Source: Phaeoceros laevis (Eukaryota; Anthocerotophyta; Anthocerotopsida; Notothyladales). From it: a stretch of 42,865 bases of DNA. The DNA lies in NCBI GenBank assembly GCA_049999765.1, contig JBNGIQ010009145.1, positions 94,697 through 137,561 of the forward strand, written 5' to 3'. Made by a program: the position numbers and the translations under genes. Below are positions 10,041 through 20,248 of this stretch, in pieces. The notes beneath the pieces are model-generated. The model saw nothing but the letters and a program-made list of their open reading frames with translations, did no database searches and was not told the origin of the DNA. How positions within the stretch are numbered: position 1 is the first letter of the stretch; each line of letters begins with the position of its first letter.

Positions 10041-12190
10041 TCGCGCATCCTTTGTCTTTTGCCATAGCGTTTCTTGTTTGATAGAATGCATGCCTGCACA
10101 ATGAAAGGCCTTAGACGTTAGAAGCAGCTACATAGCTGTTTTCTATCTGTCTTACATGGCCCACAGTAATGAAAAAGGTAGTAATACCTTATGGCGGATG
10201 ACACTTTTGCTCTAATTGCCATGATCTATAAATTTCAGTTTGCATATTGTTTCTGGATTCCACATTCTATGAACATTGGATGGCTTTGTTTCGATTGAAC
10301 AGACCAGACTGCCTCACAGGCAGCAGCCTGTTGGCTACTACTTCTGCACATACTGTACACCTGCAAGAACAACGCAGGGACAAACGGGGTTAGTCAGCTT
10401 TGAATTACTCACGTAGAGCTCTGCTAAGATTTTGCTACCTACGCGTTTTATGAGTACACCACTCTGAAGGCCTGATGTAGAGCTTCAGTATTATGCTGAC
10501 AAGCTCACATCGCGACTTAATACAGTTACTTTCCAGCTACTATTCCGATTCTATGACGTTTTCTTCGAGGAAACGGCTTTCAATCATACGTCTTTCTCAA
10601 AAAACGGCTTTGCATACAACTCTGCAATTATGGAGCCAACTCCAAGATGCTGCAGGCATCACGTACCTTGCTTGAGTTTCTTCCACTCATGTCTTTTACA
10701 ATTATCAATTGCACAAGTCCTCCTCGAGGGGCAATGCCTTACTGCCTATGTCTTACGTCTTTTTTTTCGTAACACATATGTACGTATGTCAAGGGAACAT
10801 ATAATGCGTTTGCAATATGTATGTAGTAGTAGTAGTAGTAGTAGTAGTAGAAATGGGGTGAGATCACACCTCCGCGACTCCACATATGTTTGCAATATGT
10901 ATGTGTGTCACATAAGTTGGTATGTTATATACTAATCTTATATGTGTAACTACTGGATGCCAAGTATGGTATTCCATGAAAAAAGACTTTACTAGTTACA
11001 GTTTAATGATTGCTTTAATAATTGCTTTGTTGGCAGAACATGCTGCCAAGACTAGGCCAGCAGGCATCAAAGGCAAATCACGGTATATGTGGACTACTCA
11101 GAAGATAGCCGAATCGGGTCCCAATACTTGAGTAATGTTGAACAGGTTGTTTTAATGACTTTCTGGTTGAAGCTAATTTTATACTAAAAATATCTACGGC
11201 TTTGACATGATCAGAGGGCACATGCCCCGGCCCGGTAAAATACCAAGTATCACAACGTGGTAATACCTCAACTTGGTCTGGATCGCCAAAAATGGTTGCA
11301 AGCATTCAATACCGATGCGCAGCTGGTGTATAATCAGAAGGCCACATCATCCAGCATTCTGATCTGAGCAGGATTTCAGTGAGATTCCAAACGCCGTCAC
11401 TTTGCCAAGCTTTTGTTTTTTGCCTCTCTCTTTCACTACAACTGGGCAGGCAATTATGAGGCCTCTCAACCTAAATTGCTTATAAGCCAGGCGTCCTCAA
11501 CGATGGAGACCAGGCATTTGCTCATTTGCTCGCTATCCTTGCCTCTGCTCTCCCTGCCTCTTGTGCTACCTAGTGTCCTGCCCTTACTCTGGAGTTTTTT
11601 CGTGTCCTCTGATGCCCTGCCTTCAGCCTTCCTGCCTTTGTCACACACCCTAAGCTAAGTTATCCTCCTGCTGCCCTGGTGGAACGCACTCATACACAAG
11701 CTTGTTTTTTGCCAACCTTGGTGCGGCCCAGTTCTCATTTCAATCTGTCATTTGCCCAGTCTGTCATTCACCCAGCAAAACAAGGTTTTGCAGCCATTTC
11801 ATAGTTCATTACCTGTCCTATTTTAGCTTCCCAATCTACATTTGTCCAGGGGTGTGCAGCCCTTCTCTTGCTCTTTGCCAGCTTTTTCAGTCCTCCACCA
11901 GTTTTGTCCCAATACTGCTGCCCTTCACCTGCCTAGCACTTGAACATCTTGCCAGATTTGTGTTCAAAACCTACTGCAAAGACATCTTTGTACTGCTGGA
12001 AGGGGTGGAATAGAAAACAGTCTATACTTGGCCTGGATTTGGAGACGCTGCCTGGAGAGTGACTACTGAAGGCTCCCGATAATGACACAAACTGCTGTAC
12101 AGGTGTTTTGAATGGCTGCTACTTGATTTATGTACCTTGTGCTCTGAAGAATAGATAGAAGTTTTAACAATGTCATGTATAGAAAGCTAA
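10041..12190. other. Long non-coding stretch with microsatellite
   Basis: No recognisable gene. It contains a TAG trinucleotide run (10824-10850) flanked by a 17-bp direct repeat, GTTTGCAATATGTATGT, at 10808-10824 and 10888-10904. The remainder is AT/CT-rich with short random frames. Confidence 0.4.
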
Positions 12191-12360
12191 CTTTTTGCAC
12201 AAGCAAGGTTCTGGAAGGGGTTTGCCAAAGGATCTTCCAGAAACCCCTTCAATGATCCTGCTTGGCACTGATGAGGAGCAGGGGAGACACGCGTTCACCA
12301 CCGTGTACCCAGACCTGGCTTTTTGGATTTGCTTTCGTTATGGTTGGGTAACCTTGACAA
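12191..12360 (+). repeat. R1 structured repeat, copy 3
   Basis: Stem 1 is GAAGGGGTTT (12214-12223) with AAACCCCTTC (12241-12250), ten perfect pairs. Loop TGCCAA (12223-12228) pairs with TTGGCA (12262-12267), sharing one base with stem 1. CTGATGA is at 12268-12274. The second hairpin is GGG plus ACACG (12281-12291) with CGTGT plus CCC (12302-12310). The tail TTCGTTATGGTTGGGTAACC, then TTGACA, matches copy 2. Confidence 0.6.
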
Positions 12361-13048
12361 AGCCTTTCCTTGCAAATGTCGATAGACAGCTCCTTGGTGA
12401 CTGCATTTCTGCTATCAAGAAGGATAGAAAATTCTTTGATCAGTCTAAGTGTAGAACGTTGTACATTTTTACAAAGTTATAAGTGGTAATGTGGCAGAGG
12501 AATGAGAAACGTACCTCAAGGAGATTTTTTTCGCCAAGACACGACAGCATGTTCCAGACCGGCATGATGACAAGTCAATTACCAGAGCAAGCAGACTGCT
12601 TGCTCCCTGGCCTGAGCAAAAATTCCCGCAGTTAAAGTTGTTTCAACTCTAGTCGGCAGTGGTGTCATTGCAATATCTGTGTTGTGACCTAGAACGTTGC
12701 TTGGACGTAGACCACATCTTCCTGCCAGTGGGAAAGGAACTGCCGGCATTAGAAGCACGCTGCATCGTAAAAAAGTGATGTAAAAAATTCATGCCTAAAG
12801 CCCAAGACGGGGCAAATCCCAAAAGGGCAAATGTACATAGTCAGGAGCCTAGGTCTGATGACTCCTGGTATCCTGTATATATGTATGTAACACAAACACA
12901 CTCTCTCTCATTATTTTTTTATAATATAAGATAAATATTTCATATAAATAGACATTTTATAGTAACCAATATGTAAATCCACCTTATCCGCAATATGCCC
13001 GCGGCGTGCCGATGTTTCAGTGATGTGTGGTACGTTAAAAGTAATAAA
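12361..13048. other. Non-coding, possible retroelement 3' region
   Basis: No open frame of note. It leads into the hexanucleotide tail at 13049, so part of it may be the 3' untranslated end of a LINE-like element. Confidence 0.3.
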
Positions 13049-13078
13049 TTCCTATTTCTATTCCTATTCCTATTCCTA
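13049..13078 (+). repeat. TTCCTA hexanucleotide tail
   Basis: TTCCTA-type repeat following GTAATAAA. Simple-repeat tails of this kind end some non-LTR retrotransposons. It abuts the truncated gypsy pol fragment at 13079 with no spacer. Confidence 0.6.
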
Positions 13079-13906
13079 ACTGCTAAGCATTCACCCTTTT
13101 ATGAGGAGTAGTTTGACTCAACCCTGTTGTTGCTTCGTGAAGCATAAGCAATGAATTGCTCTATGCCGCCGTCATTTACCTATACTAACATAACCCCGAT
13201 TTCTAAACTGCTCACGTCTGTGTGTAACATAAATGGTTTGTTGAAATTAGGGGCCTGTGCATCACATGCATCTCCATTAAGCTTGCTTTGAACCCCTCAA
13301 ATGCAGCCTGGCATGGTGTTGTCCATGTCCAAGTCACATCCTTCTTCAGTAAGTCAAAGAGAGGCCGTGCCATTTTACTAAAGTCCTGAACATGAGTACG
13401 ATAGTAATTCACCAAGCCTAAAAATGACCGCAGCCGAGAGATCTGTAGGAAACCACCATGTCTGCGATGACTTGTACTTTAGCAAGATGTGGAGTGATAC
13501 CATCAGGTACCACCCTGTGGCCCAAGTACTCCATGGTGTTCATGGCGAACTCAGACTTGCTGGGATGACATTTTAGGTTAGCCTTTCATAACCACAAAAA
13601 TAAATCCTCCAAGTGTGTTAGATGTGTGGCAAAGTCCGGGCTATGGACTAGCACGTCATCTATATAACAACACAAGTAGTCATCTCCTGCAAGTACTCTG
13701 TTCATACTCTGGAAAGTAACTGGTGCGTTGCGAAGCCCAAATGGCATGACGACCCATGCCCATAGTTGATTGCTACTGTGGAACGTTGTCCTTTTACAAT
13801 CCTCTTCTGTGGCCATGGTTTGGTTACAACGTTCTCTAAGATCTAGGATAGAAAATAATTTCAAAGTTCCAATGCTATCAAACATTTCTTCAGGCAGGGG
13901 TACGGT
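13079..13906 (-). pseudogene. Ty3/gypsy pol fragment (RT to RNase H), truncated at both ends
   Basis: The minus strand encodes the second half of a gypsy reverse transcriptase: KLFSILDLRERCNQ, MPFGLRNAPVTFQSMNRVL, CCYIDDVLVHSPDF, then HPSKSEFAMNTMEYLGH and, after a frameshift, LGLVNYYRTHVQDFSKMARP. It runs into the start of RNase H (KPFMLHTDVSS ... FIAYASRSNN). It breaks off at the ECLA position, exactly where the TTCCTA tail begins, and on the other side near 13906. At least one frameshift and two stop codons are present. Its sequence differs from the larger element at 37431-42865, so it comes from another lineage. Confidence 0.85.
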
Positions 13907-13939
13907 GTAACTAGTGCTCCATAATGCTCTAGGTTAAGA

Positions 13940-14045
13940 AGGAATACACTAGTCAAAGCTAGAATGCCCTAGTCCAAGCTAGAAAGCCCCTAGCCAAAGC
14001 CAGAATGACTCCGTCAAAGCTAGAATACCACAATCAAGAGCTACA
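13940..14045. repeat. Minisatellite, about 21-bp unit
   Basis: About five diverged tandem units of the form CTAGTCAAAGCTAGAATGCC, immediately beside the broken 5' edge of the gypsy fragment. Confidence 0.75.
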
Positions 14046-14483
14046 TCAAGTAGGCTTGATTCGTCCCTTGTCTTCAGACTGCTGCTGCCACTGTAATGTC
14101 AGCCAAAAAAGATGTCAATAGACTTTGGACTGAAAAGAGGATATGCAGGGACTGTCGTCCTCGCAATGATAAAACTCCTGAGGATCGGTTTCAGCTTGTA
14201 AAGGTTGTACCCTCTAGTAGTAAATTGATTGGTTTCTATAAATTGTCCACCGGATGCCCGGCTAAATCAAACCCCCAAAGCACAATAGTGATTGCGAGTT
14301 TTAAATACCGCGAGCCCGCGCGGCTGTGAACGAGGCGACGGGATAACGTAATGATTAATGGGTGCTCCAAAGTAGTGACTCGAGAAGTAACGTACCGGTA
14401 TCGCCGTCGGCGTACATACTTAACTTCGGATTTCATCCACTCTCCAGAGTTTTCTGCGCAAATAATGCTTGGTCCAGTAGGGC
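14046..14483. other. Unrecognised stretch; possible end of another TTAA element
   Basis: One 77-codon plus-strand frame (14096-14329) with no known domain. The right edge reads TTGGTCCAGTAGGGC-TTAA, nearly the same as the right terminus of element B (TTGGTCCATTAGAGG-TTAA at 15272-15290). Another element of that family may therefore end here, sharing its TTAA with element B. Confidence 0.35.
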
Positions 14484-15290
14484 TTAACCCTTAACGGTTC
14501 AAGGGACTCATGTTGAGCCTTCGGACCTATATTTGGGTGTTCTTGAAAATATTTTGTGAATTACTTGTAGTTTTTTTTTTCTGAACAGAAACGTGAATAG
14601 GGTGCTGTTAGTAGTTTTTAACTTTAAATAAATAGTTACAGCATGCAACACTTGCAAGTTAATTGCACCACGAGGGCTAAGGCCAATCGAGCCTAGCACT
14701 GCGCCTGCTTGGAAGGCCATGGCCACGTGCCGGGCAAGAAAGGGTCACGCCTGCCCGGGAAGCCAGAGCCGCGCGCGGCTGGCAGGAATGGCGGCACGGT
14801 CTTGCAGGCCATGGCCTCGCGGTCTAGCAGGCCATGCAGCAGGGCAACCTCAGTTGGCGTTTCGCAAAAAGCCAACTTAGGTTTTGACCTCCTCAAAAAC
14901 CCTTTTTTGTTTCGCCCATCCTTATTTTATTGCATGCCTAGAAACTTGAAACTTCCCGTTTCGGAAACTCCAAATGTGGAAACTCCAAATGCGTGTTTCT
15001 CACACGTGAGGGAAAGATGATACATGTCGAATAAATTCTACAAACAATATTACATTGGGAGATAACCCACAAAAAAAAACGTCAATATAATCATAAAGTT
15101 TATCGAATATTGTTCATATCTCAATGGGATTCTTGCCCACCTAATGAGTTATATGCCACTGGGAAGCTTGGAACACGGGCTATGTACATGGTAAAACATA
15201 TTTTTTTAAAATGTTCTTCTACTGCTAAAAAAATACAAATTTGACCAAACAAAATAGTTCAAAAATCACTCTTGGTCCATTAGAGGTTAA
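14484..15290. mobile_element. Non-autonomous element B with piggyBac-type ends (807 bp)
   Basis: Left TTAA-CCCTTAACGGTTCAAGGG (TTAA 14484-14487). The right end reverse-complemented is TTAA-CCTCTAATGGACCAAGAG (TTAA 15287-15290), 12 of 18 matching after the TTAA. The interior has no transposase. It contains a GC-rich block with GGCCATGGCC and GCCGCGCGCGGC palindromes (14715-14830) and an AT-rich right half. Ends resemble those of element A, so they are probably distant relatives. Confidence 0.45.
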
Positions 15291-15787
15291 AGGAACCATC
15301 TGCGCTAATGCGATACTCCCTTCTCGCGCCTTCCTTTAACATACTCTTGCATAAACTTCCCTACTCCCCTACTACCCTTGTGGGCCGTTCAGGCGGGAGT
15401 TAGATTTCGCCTCAGTTCTGCATTGCATTTAGGCTAGTGGTTCTCTTCATCGTGATAAGCGCATTGTCATAGGATTAGACAGAGGAGAGGACTGCTCATG
15501 TATCTGCTCGAATGCAAGCATAGCCGTGGATGTGGACATTCTGCTTCCCAATAGGCTGTAGCATACTGCGTTCCTTGTAATTTAGTTCACACTAGTAGGT
15601 CCAGATTTGGGCTCAGAAATCCATCTGGGGAGCTCAGATTTTTTGTATAGAAGGCATGGACTATAGCATGTCAATTCCTTTGAATACATGCTCAATGGAC
15701 TAACGACTGTTGCATGTTAAGGACACAGGTTGCTGCTGTGATTTGTCATGCCGACTATGAGAGGCCAATGTAACGTCATTCGTTGTC
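15291..15787. other. Non-coding stretch
   Basis: No feature recognised. It may contain upstream exons or the promoter of the gene at 15788. Confidence 0.3.
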
Positions 15788-16540
15788 ATGGAGTTAAGTT
15801 TCGTAGCGACACAAACTGCAGTACGAGCAGACAGTTTTGTCTTTTGCATACAAAGATTGATGAGAACTTGCACAATCTGTTGTAGGTCGAAGATTCCCCA
15901 ATCGCCTAAGGGCACTCTGGAAATCCTAGTTTGTTGTTGCAAGCCTGCTGGAGATCTCTGTGAGGCTGCAGTAGTAAGGAAGCTTGACATGGCGTGGGTA
16001 GCTACCCTCATGCAAAAAATGAAGCATTGTTCATGGGTTGCTGGAGTGCTCCCTTTGATTGATGTGATTGACCCAGTTCAGTACCCAGATGTTGTCAGCT
16101 TTGACATGAACAAAATGGATGAAGGTAGGTACACCTTCTATGTGCTAGGAGGAAACCATTCTTTCCAGGCAAGATCTCGCTTAGTTGTCATGCATCCAGA
16201 TGTAAGGGAGTTCAGGTGGATGGAGGCTACTGTCCTAGCAGGGTGTAGTGAAGATGAGATGCGGGTGCTAGCAACTGATCACAACACAATGGCAAATGCT
16301 CGCAAATCATTTACCTTTATTGATAGGGTGAGGTACATAAGAGCCGAGATGCTTGCTAGAGTATGGAAGGAATTGAAGTGTGATGTTGACTAGAAGCTAG
16401 ATGTATACACCAGACTAGGCATGATTCCTTCATGGGATAGCGGTAAACATGGTGACAAGATCCAGTACCACAGGCTGGTGGACGGCAAGACCTTGGAATA
16501 TTGTGCGTGTTTGCGTACATACATACATACAAGGAGACCA
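15788..16540 (+). pseudogene. Degenerate gene with GGNH motif (ParB-like?), interrupted by TAG
   Basis: The open frame 15788-16393 ends at TAG, but the same frame continues sensibly (KLDVYTRLGMIPSWDSG ... YHRLVDGKTLEYC) to about 16540, so the TAG looks like a nonsense mutation. The core reads GRYTFYVLGGNHSFQARSRL, then MEATVLAGCSEDEMRVLATD followed by HN. The order hydrophobic strand, G-G-N-H, later L-A-x-x-H-N resembles the G-G-x-H-R core of ParB-type domains seen in some eukaryotic mobile elements. This family link is inference. The first 60 codons are less convincing and may be intronic. Confidence 0.4.
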
Positions 16541-17104
16541 TAAGCCAGCAGTCGTCTGGCTGATGTCCAAGAAATTTGCCTTTTTTCAAAGGACCTGACA
16601 AAGTCCTAGACTAGAACTGTGCACTTTGGACAGCTAACAAGGACCAGCGTACTTGTGGCGCTTGCCAGTATGTCATACCAGACCATGGAAGAGCGTTTTA
16701 CCGTCAGGAAGTTGGCTGCGGCAAAGCATAAAGTGACATTTGGCCTTTTTACGCAGACTACTATCGTGTGCTGAAAAGAAAATCATTCGGGCCTGACTTG
16801 TCATTTATTTTGCAGCAGGCGACAGGAGTATGCCTTTGTGTAAGGCAGTGTGCCTGGTCTAGGCGGCAGCTGGGCAGGCAGGCTGCCACTGCTGGTTCAA
16901 CCGGGAAACATTCTTGCATTATACCAAAATGCCACCTGTTGCCCAGTTGCAAAAACAGGTGTGACAAAAAATCTCAAGCATTTTACTAAGTTGCAAAGAA
17001 TGCAATCGTGACAGAAAACCAACAACCATGTTTACTAACCGGGACATGTACAAAGCCTGCAGCCGAGGCTGCTGGCGACTATACTTGCTCAGGACCGCAT
17101 CCTA
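16541..17104. other. Non-coding stretch
   Basis: Contains a short CATA run (about 16517-16531) at its left edge. A frame around 16618-16730 reads QRTCGACQYVIPDHGRAFYR, which may be a further exon remnant of the GGNH gene. Otherwise nothing was recognised. Confidence 0.3.
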
Positions 17105-17265
17105 GGTGTACCAACCTAAGGACATAAGACCAATCAAATCAAATTGGGCACATGGGGGTGAGCCACGCCTCACCCACTCCTCATCAGTGCCAAGTGGGGT
17201 CATTACACAGGTTTCTGGAAGGCCTTTTGGCAAACCTTTCCCAAAGAGACTTGTGCAAGCGATCT
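17105..17265 (-). repeat. R1 structured repeat, copy 4 (minus strand)
   Basis: Plus-strand coordinates, read on the minus strand: stem 1 AGGTTT (17237-17232) with AAACCT (17214-17209). Loop TGCCAA (17232-17227) pairs with TTGGCA (17193-17188), sharing one base with stem 1. CTGATGA is at 17187-17181. The last hairpin is GGGTGAG (17175-17169) with CTCACCC (17162-17156), seven perfect pairs. The only copy here in opposite orientation. Confidence 0.6.
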
Positions 17266-18445
17266 CCTATCATGTTAGTTCCTTCATCCATCAAATGTTA
17301 GAACCAGAAGCAGCAGTATGTATCTGACTTGTCATTCAATCACTCAAAAATAACCTGTGTCTCCTGTTGTGACATGTTATTGTGTAGGTTCCCTCGTCCC
17401 TTCACTTGCCCTTCAAGAAAAGCTCTTCACCCTTGCAGATTGGGCCAGCAGTATCCTTTACTCGGTAGGCAGCAAACTAGAGGTTGTGGGCAGCAGACTG
17501 TATAATTGGCTGGAACAGAGATGTGTAGAGTCAAAAACATGAAAGCTACAAGGTCTGGGGTTTATAGAAGGACTGAAGGTAGACTTCTGCAGGTTATGAA
17601 GACTATAGAACAGGGGATGTGTGTGTGAGGTTTGAGGCCTAGAAAGACACAAGGAGTAAGACCATGAACAGATGTGAGGAGAGCAAGGCTGGTGTTCGGA
17701 GACCAGCAGATGGTCACCAAAAGCAGGGCACACGGGGCACTCTGTAGGCAGGGAAACTCAGAGGGGTTGGAGCAGCATTGAGGCAAGCGACTGAAAAACA
17801 AAAGACGTGCAGACAAGAGATTGGAAGGGTTGGGGAATGACAGAAAGGGCTGGTGTTTATAGCTAATTGGGGCAGCAAGGTCTCATAATTGTGGCAGCCT
17901 GGCCATCGTTAGTTAGCAGGAAATTTTAATCTAAAGAACGTAAAGTTTTCCTTTGGGGGCTGGGCGGATCAATCATGTGATGCTGCTCTGCAAAGTCGAA
18001 CCATCGTGGCAATCTGCCTATTGGCCAGCTGTCTGCTAGATCAGATCTCATTAAAGTTGCTATTAAAAAAACCACATTGGGTAAGCAAAGTCTTTGCGAA
18101 GTCACAGCGAGGGATATGATGTTATTTAGACAACGTACCTCTCGTGTTTGGCTTGGCAGCCGTTCCTGCCACATTAATTTTTAACTTAGAAAAAGCCGAG
18201 CACACTCTGGAAGCGTCAGCTGATTGCTGGAAGCTTCTCAAATGTTCTGACTCGCTAGAAACTTTTGCTGCAAGTCTCACATGGGCAAGTATGCCCGTCA
18301 GCTCTGACAAATTGCACAGTCCATACCCATGCATAATTTGTCATGACGCTTGTGCTTTGTAAAATACATAGATGTAAAAGAAATCATGTAGTAGATTTTC
18401 ACATACCAACTTGTATCACACACATACACACTGCAAATGCACGCA
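17266..18445. other. Non-coding stretch
   Basis: No convincing gene. Minus-strand frames around 17458-17816 are Ser/Pro/Leu-rich from CT-rich sequence and show no domain. Confidence 0.35.
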
Positions 18446-18465
18446 GTGTGTGTGTGTGTGTGTGT
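18446..18465. repeat. TG microsatellite
   Basis: Perfect TG run of about ten units, directly upstream of an R2 repeat copy. Confidence 0.9.
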
Positions 18466-18470
18466 ATGTA

Positions 18471-18630
18471 TTTGAGGAGGTTATACGGTCCCATTAAGGG
18501 TCCCCCCTTGCCCTTGTGTGGGCACCCGCATGCGGGCGGGTACAGGAGTTTTTTGTTTCTTCGGAATCCCGCCGCCGGTACCCACCTTGCACGGCTCCCA
18601 GGGTGGACTAGGGAGACCTTTTTTACCCCT
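18471..18630 (+). repeat. R2 dispersed repeat, plus-strand copy
   Basis: It begins TTTGAGGAGGTTATACGGTC and contains CCCTTGCCC ... GGGCACCCG, then CCGCCGCCGGTACCCA and CCCAGGGTGGACTAGGG. It matches the minus-strand copy at 3010-3140 throughout. It also matches the interior of the MITE at 39955-40608 at its start (TTTGAGAAGGTT ... CCCTTGCCC ... GGGCACCCG ... ACAGGA). Confidence 0.65.
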
Positions 18631-18862
18631 TTAAGAAGGTGTAAAAAATTGCTGTGGTTGGCTTGCAAAAAATTCATGAAGAAGCAAAAAACTATCAAAG
18701 AAAAAGAAGAAAAAGAAAAGTATTTGTGCCCGAGCGGTTGTGGTATTGATGGGATTATGTGTTTGCGTGTGGTTATTGTGTATGTGTACCAACTGTACCA
18801 ACTGTAGTGTCCGTTTGTTTGACATGTGGGATCATTTCTGATTAAGTTCATTTGGAACTAGT

Positions 18863-18914
18863 TTTGGCGCGCGTGTGACGCTACCGCCTGGTGTCGGGTT
18901 TGCGAAGCGCCAAA
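18863..18914. promoter_or_regulatory. Pair of inverted E2F-type sites
   Basis: TTTGGCGC at 18863-18870 and its reverse complement GCGCCAAA at 18907-18914, both fitting the E2F consensus TTTSSCGC. They sit inside a perfect 10-bp inverted repeat (18861-18870 and 18907-18916), 160-210 bp upstream of the ATG at 19075. Paired E2F sites are typical of S-phase promoters; a regulatory role here is inference. Confidence 0.45.
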
Positions 18915-19074
18915 ACGGTGTCAAGCTTCCTTGGTTACCGGGTTCTGCTCGTTAGGACCCTTTGGTGCCGGCATTTTTGCTAAATTTGGAAGCTGGTGAA
19001 GTGTGAAGGCTCCATTTCCTTCTCCTCCGCTTGCACTTGCAGCTTATTGAGGTGGCGGGAGGGGAGCAGATCTC

Positions 19075-19973
19075 ATGGAAGCGCCGGACCGCAGCCCCAA
19101 CCCCGGCGGAATTCTGTCCAGCGCTGGGGCTCAGGATCGCGATCGAGAACTGAAGCTTGCTGCTGCTGCAGCAGAAGCCCTCAAGGAGGAGGAATCTGGC
19201 ATGCCGAGGTGGGATGTGGATGACTCGGACAAGAAGTCGCAGTATCCGCAGCTGCTGCAATATTAATCGAAGGTTGTGCCGCTCTGCCGCCTCTTGACCC
19301 TGGCGACGTCTTGACCGTGGCGATCCCATAATTGCACTGGCCACTGGCATTCCTTGCTGCTTGGTTTAAATTCTATTCATCTCCTTGTCCCCCTTCTGGA
19401 CTAAGCTGAAGGCTCTTGGGCCTTGGCCCTCAACAGGATGTGATTGAGATTGTTTTCTGTAGTTCAAACGGCCGAGCAACGTCGGGAGGCTGCTGAGGAG
19501 TATGCTTCCTCGCTCTCGGAGGATCTGTCCAGGAGATCGGAGGCGAGGCATGCAAATGCCATGCTTTTTGCTGTTAGTCTGTTTTGCCGCTTGGAACTGT
19601 TCTGTTGTGATGAAATTGATAGGGGGGTGGATTGTTAGGGCTTGCGGGAGCTTGAACAACTCCAAAGGGAGGTGGCAGAGAAGGGCTTAGAGCTGAAGCT
19701 GGCCAGCACACTGTCCAAGAGCTCCAGGTTTGTTTTTTTGTTCTTAACGTTTGTGAACTCCGTTATTGTGGCTTCATTTCCTCGTTTTCCCGTTTCTGGA
19801 CTCTGTCATTGTAATTTCATTTCCTTTTGCTATGTATGAGCCTCCTTGCAGTGGGATGTGTCTTACGTATGGTTCAATGTATTTTCTAGAATTTCACACA
19901 GGATGTACATGAGCACTATGGCTGAGAGGTCCGTGTATCCAGGTGTAATGGTAGAGGAGGTTGAATTAAGAAG
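19075..19973 (+). CDS. Coiled-coil protein, 5' exons only (gene interrupted by a LINE)
   Basis: Exon 1 starts at ATG 19075 (MEAPDRSPNPGGILSSAG, then RDRELKLAAAAAEALKEEE); a plausible donor is at 19208. Later exons: 19463 to about 19555 (AEQRREAAEEYASSLSEDLS), 19639-19727 (LRELEQLQREVAEKGLELK), 19890-19973 (MSTMAERSVYPGVMVEEVEL). The last two join in phase across GT-AG borders. The phase between exons 1, 2 and 3 was not resolved, so a small exon may be missing. Glu/Lys/Ala/Leu-rich heptads indicate a long coiled coil. Downstream exons are absent because a LINE begins at 20084. The product family was not identified. Confidence 0.5.
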
Positions 19974-20080
19974 GTACATCTTGACTAGGTCTATCTAAGA
20001 TCTAAGTATTGAGTGACAGATGCGTGTATGCCGTTACAATGGTAGATTCTAATGAAAGCTATGAAGGTACATCTTGACTG
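19926..20080 (+). repeat. Tandem duplication covering the last exon
   Basis: The segment from about 19926 (GTCCGTGTATCC ... AATGGTAGA ... GAAGGTACATCTTGACT) recurs about 88 nt later (GCGTGTATGCC ... AATGGTAGA ... GAAGGTACATCTTGACT). The first copy holds the exon end and its splice donor. The second copy is more diverged and ends at the LINE insertion point. Confidence 0.6.
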
Positions 20081-20248
20081 AAGTTTTTTTACGTGAATTC
20101 TAAATACTAGGTTGCCCTATAACTCGATGATGACTTGGAATGGCTTGCTAGTGCACGGTTTTGGAGCTGCATATGAAACTGAAGATGTTGGTTGCGCGAG
20201 CCTCTGGGACAGATAAAATTCGAATCCTGCTGATACGGCATTTCGTCA

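Noticed and set aside
12842-12867. Possible fifth R1 copy (CAGGAG ... CTGATGA ... CTCCTG)
   Set aside because: It has CTGATGA inside a hairpin loop but lacks the T-R-C-C-A-A loop strand and its partner, so the layout does not match.
17458-17816. Ser/Pro-rich minus-strand frames as a secreted protein
   Set aside because: Overlapping frames in CT-rich DNA without a domain, a consistent signal peptide or splice context.
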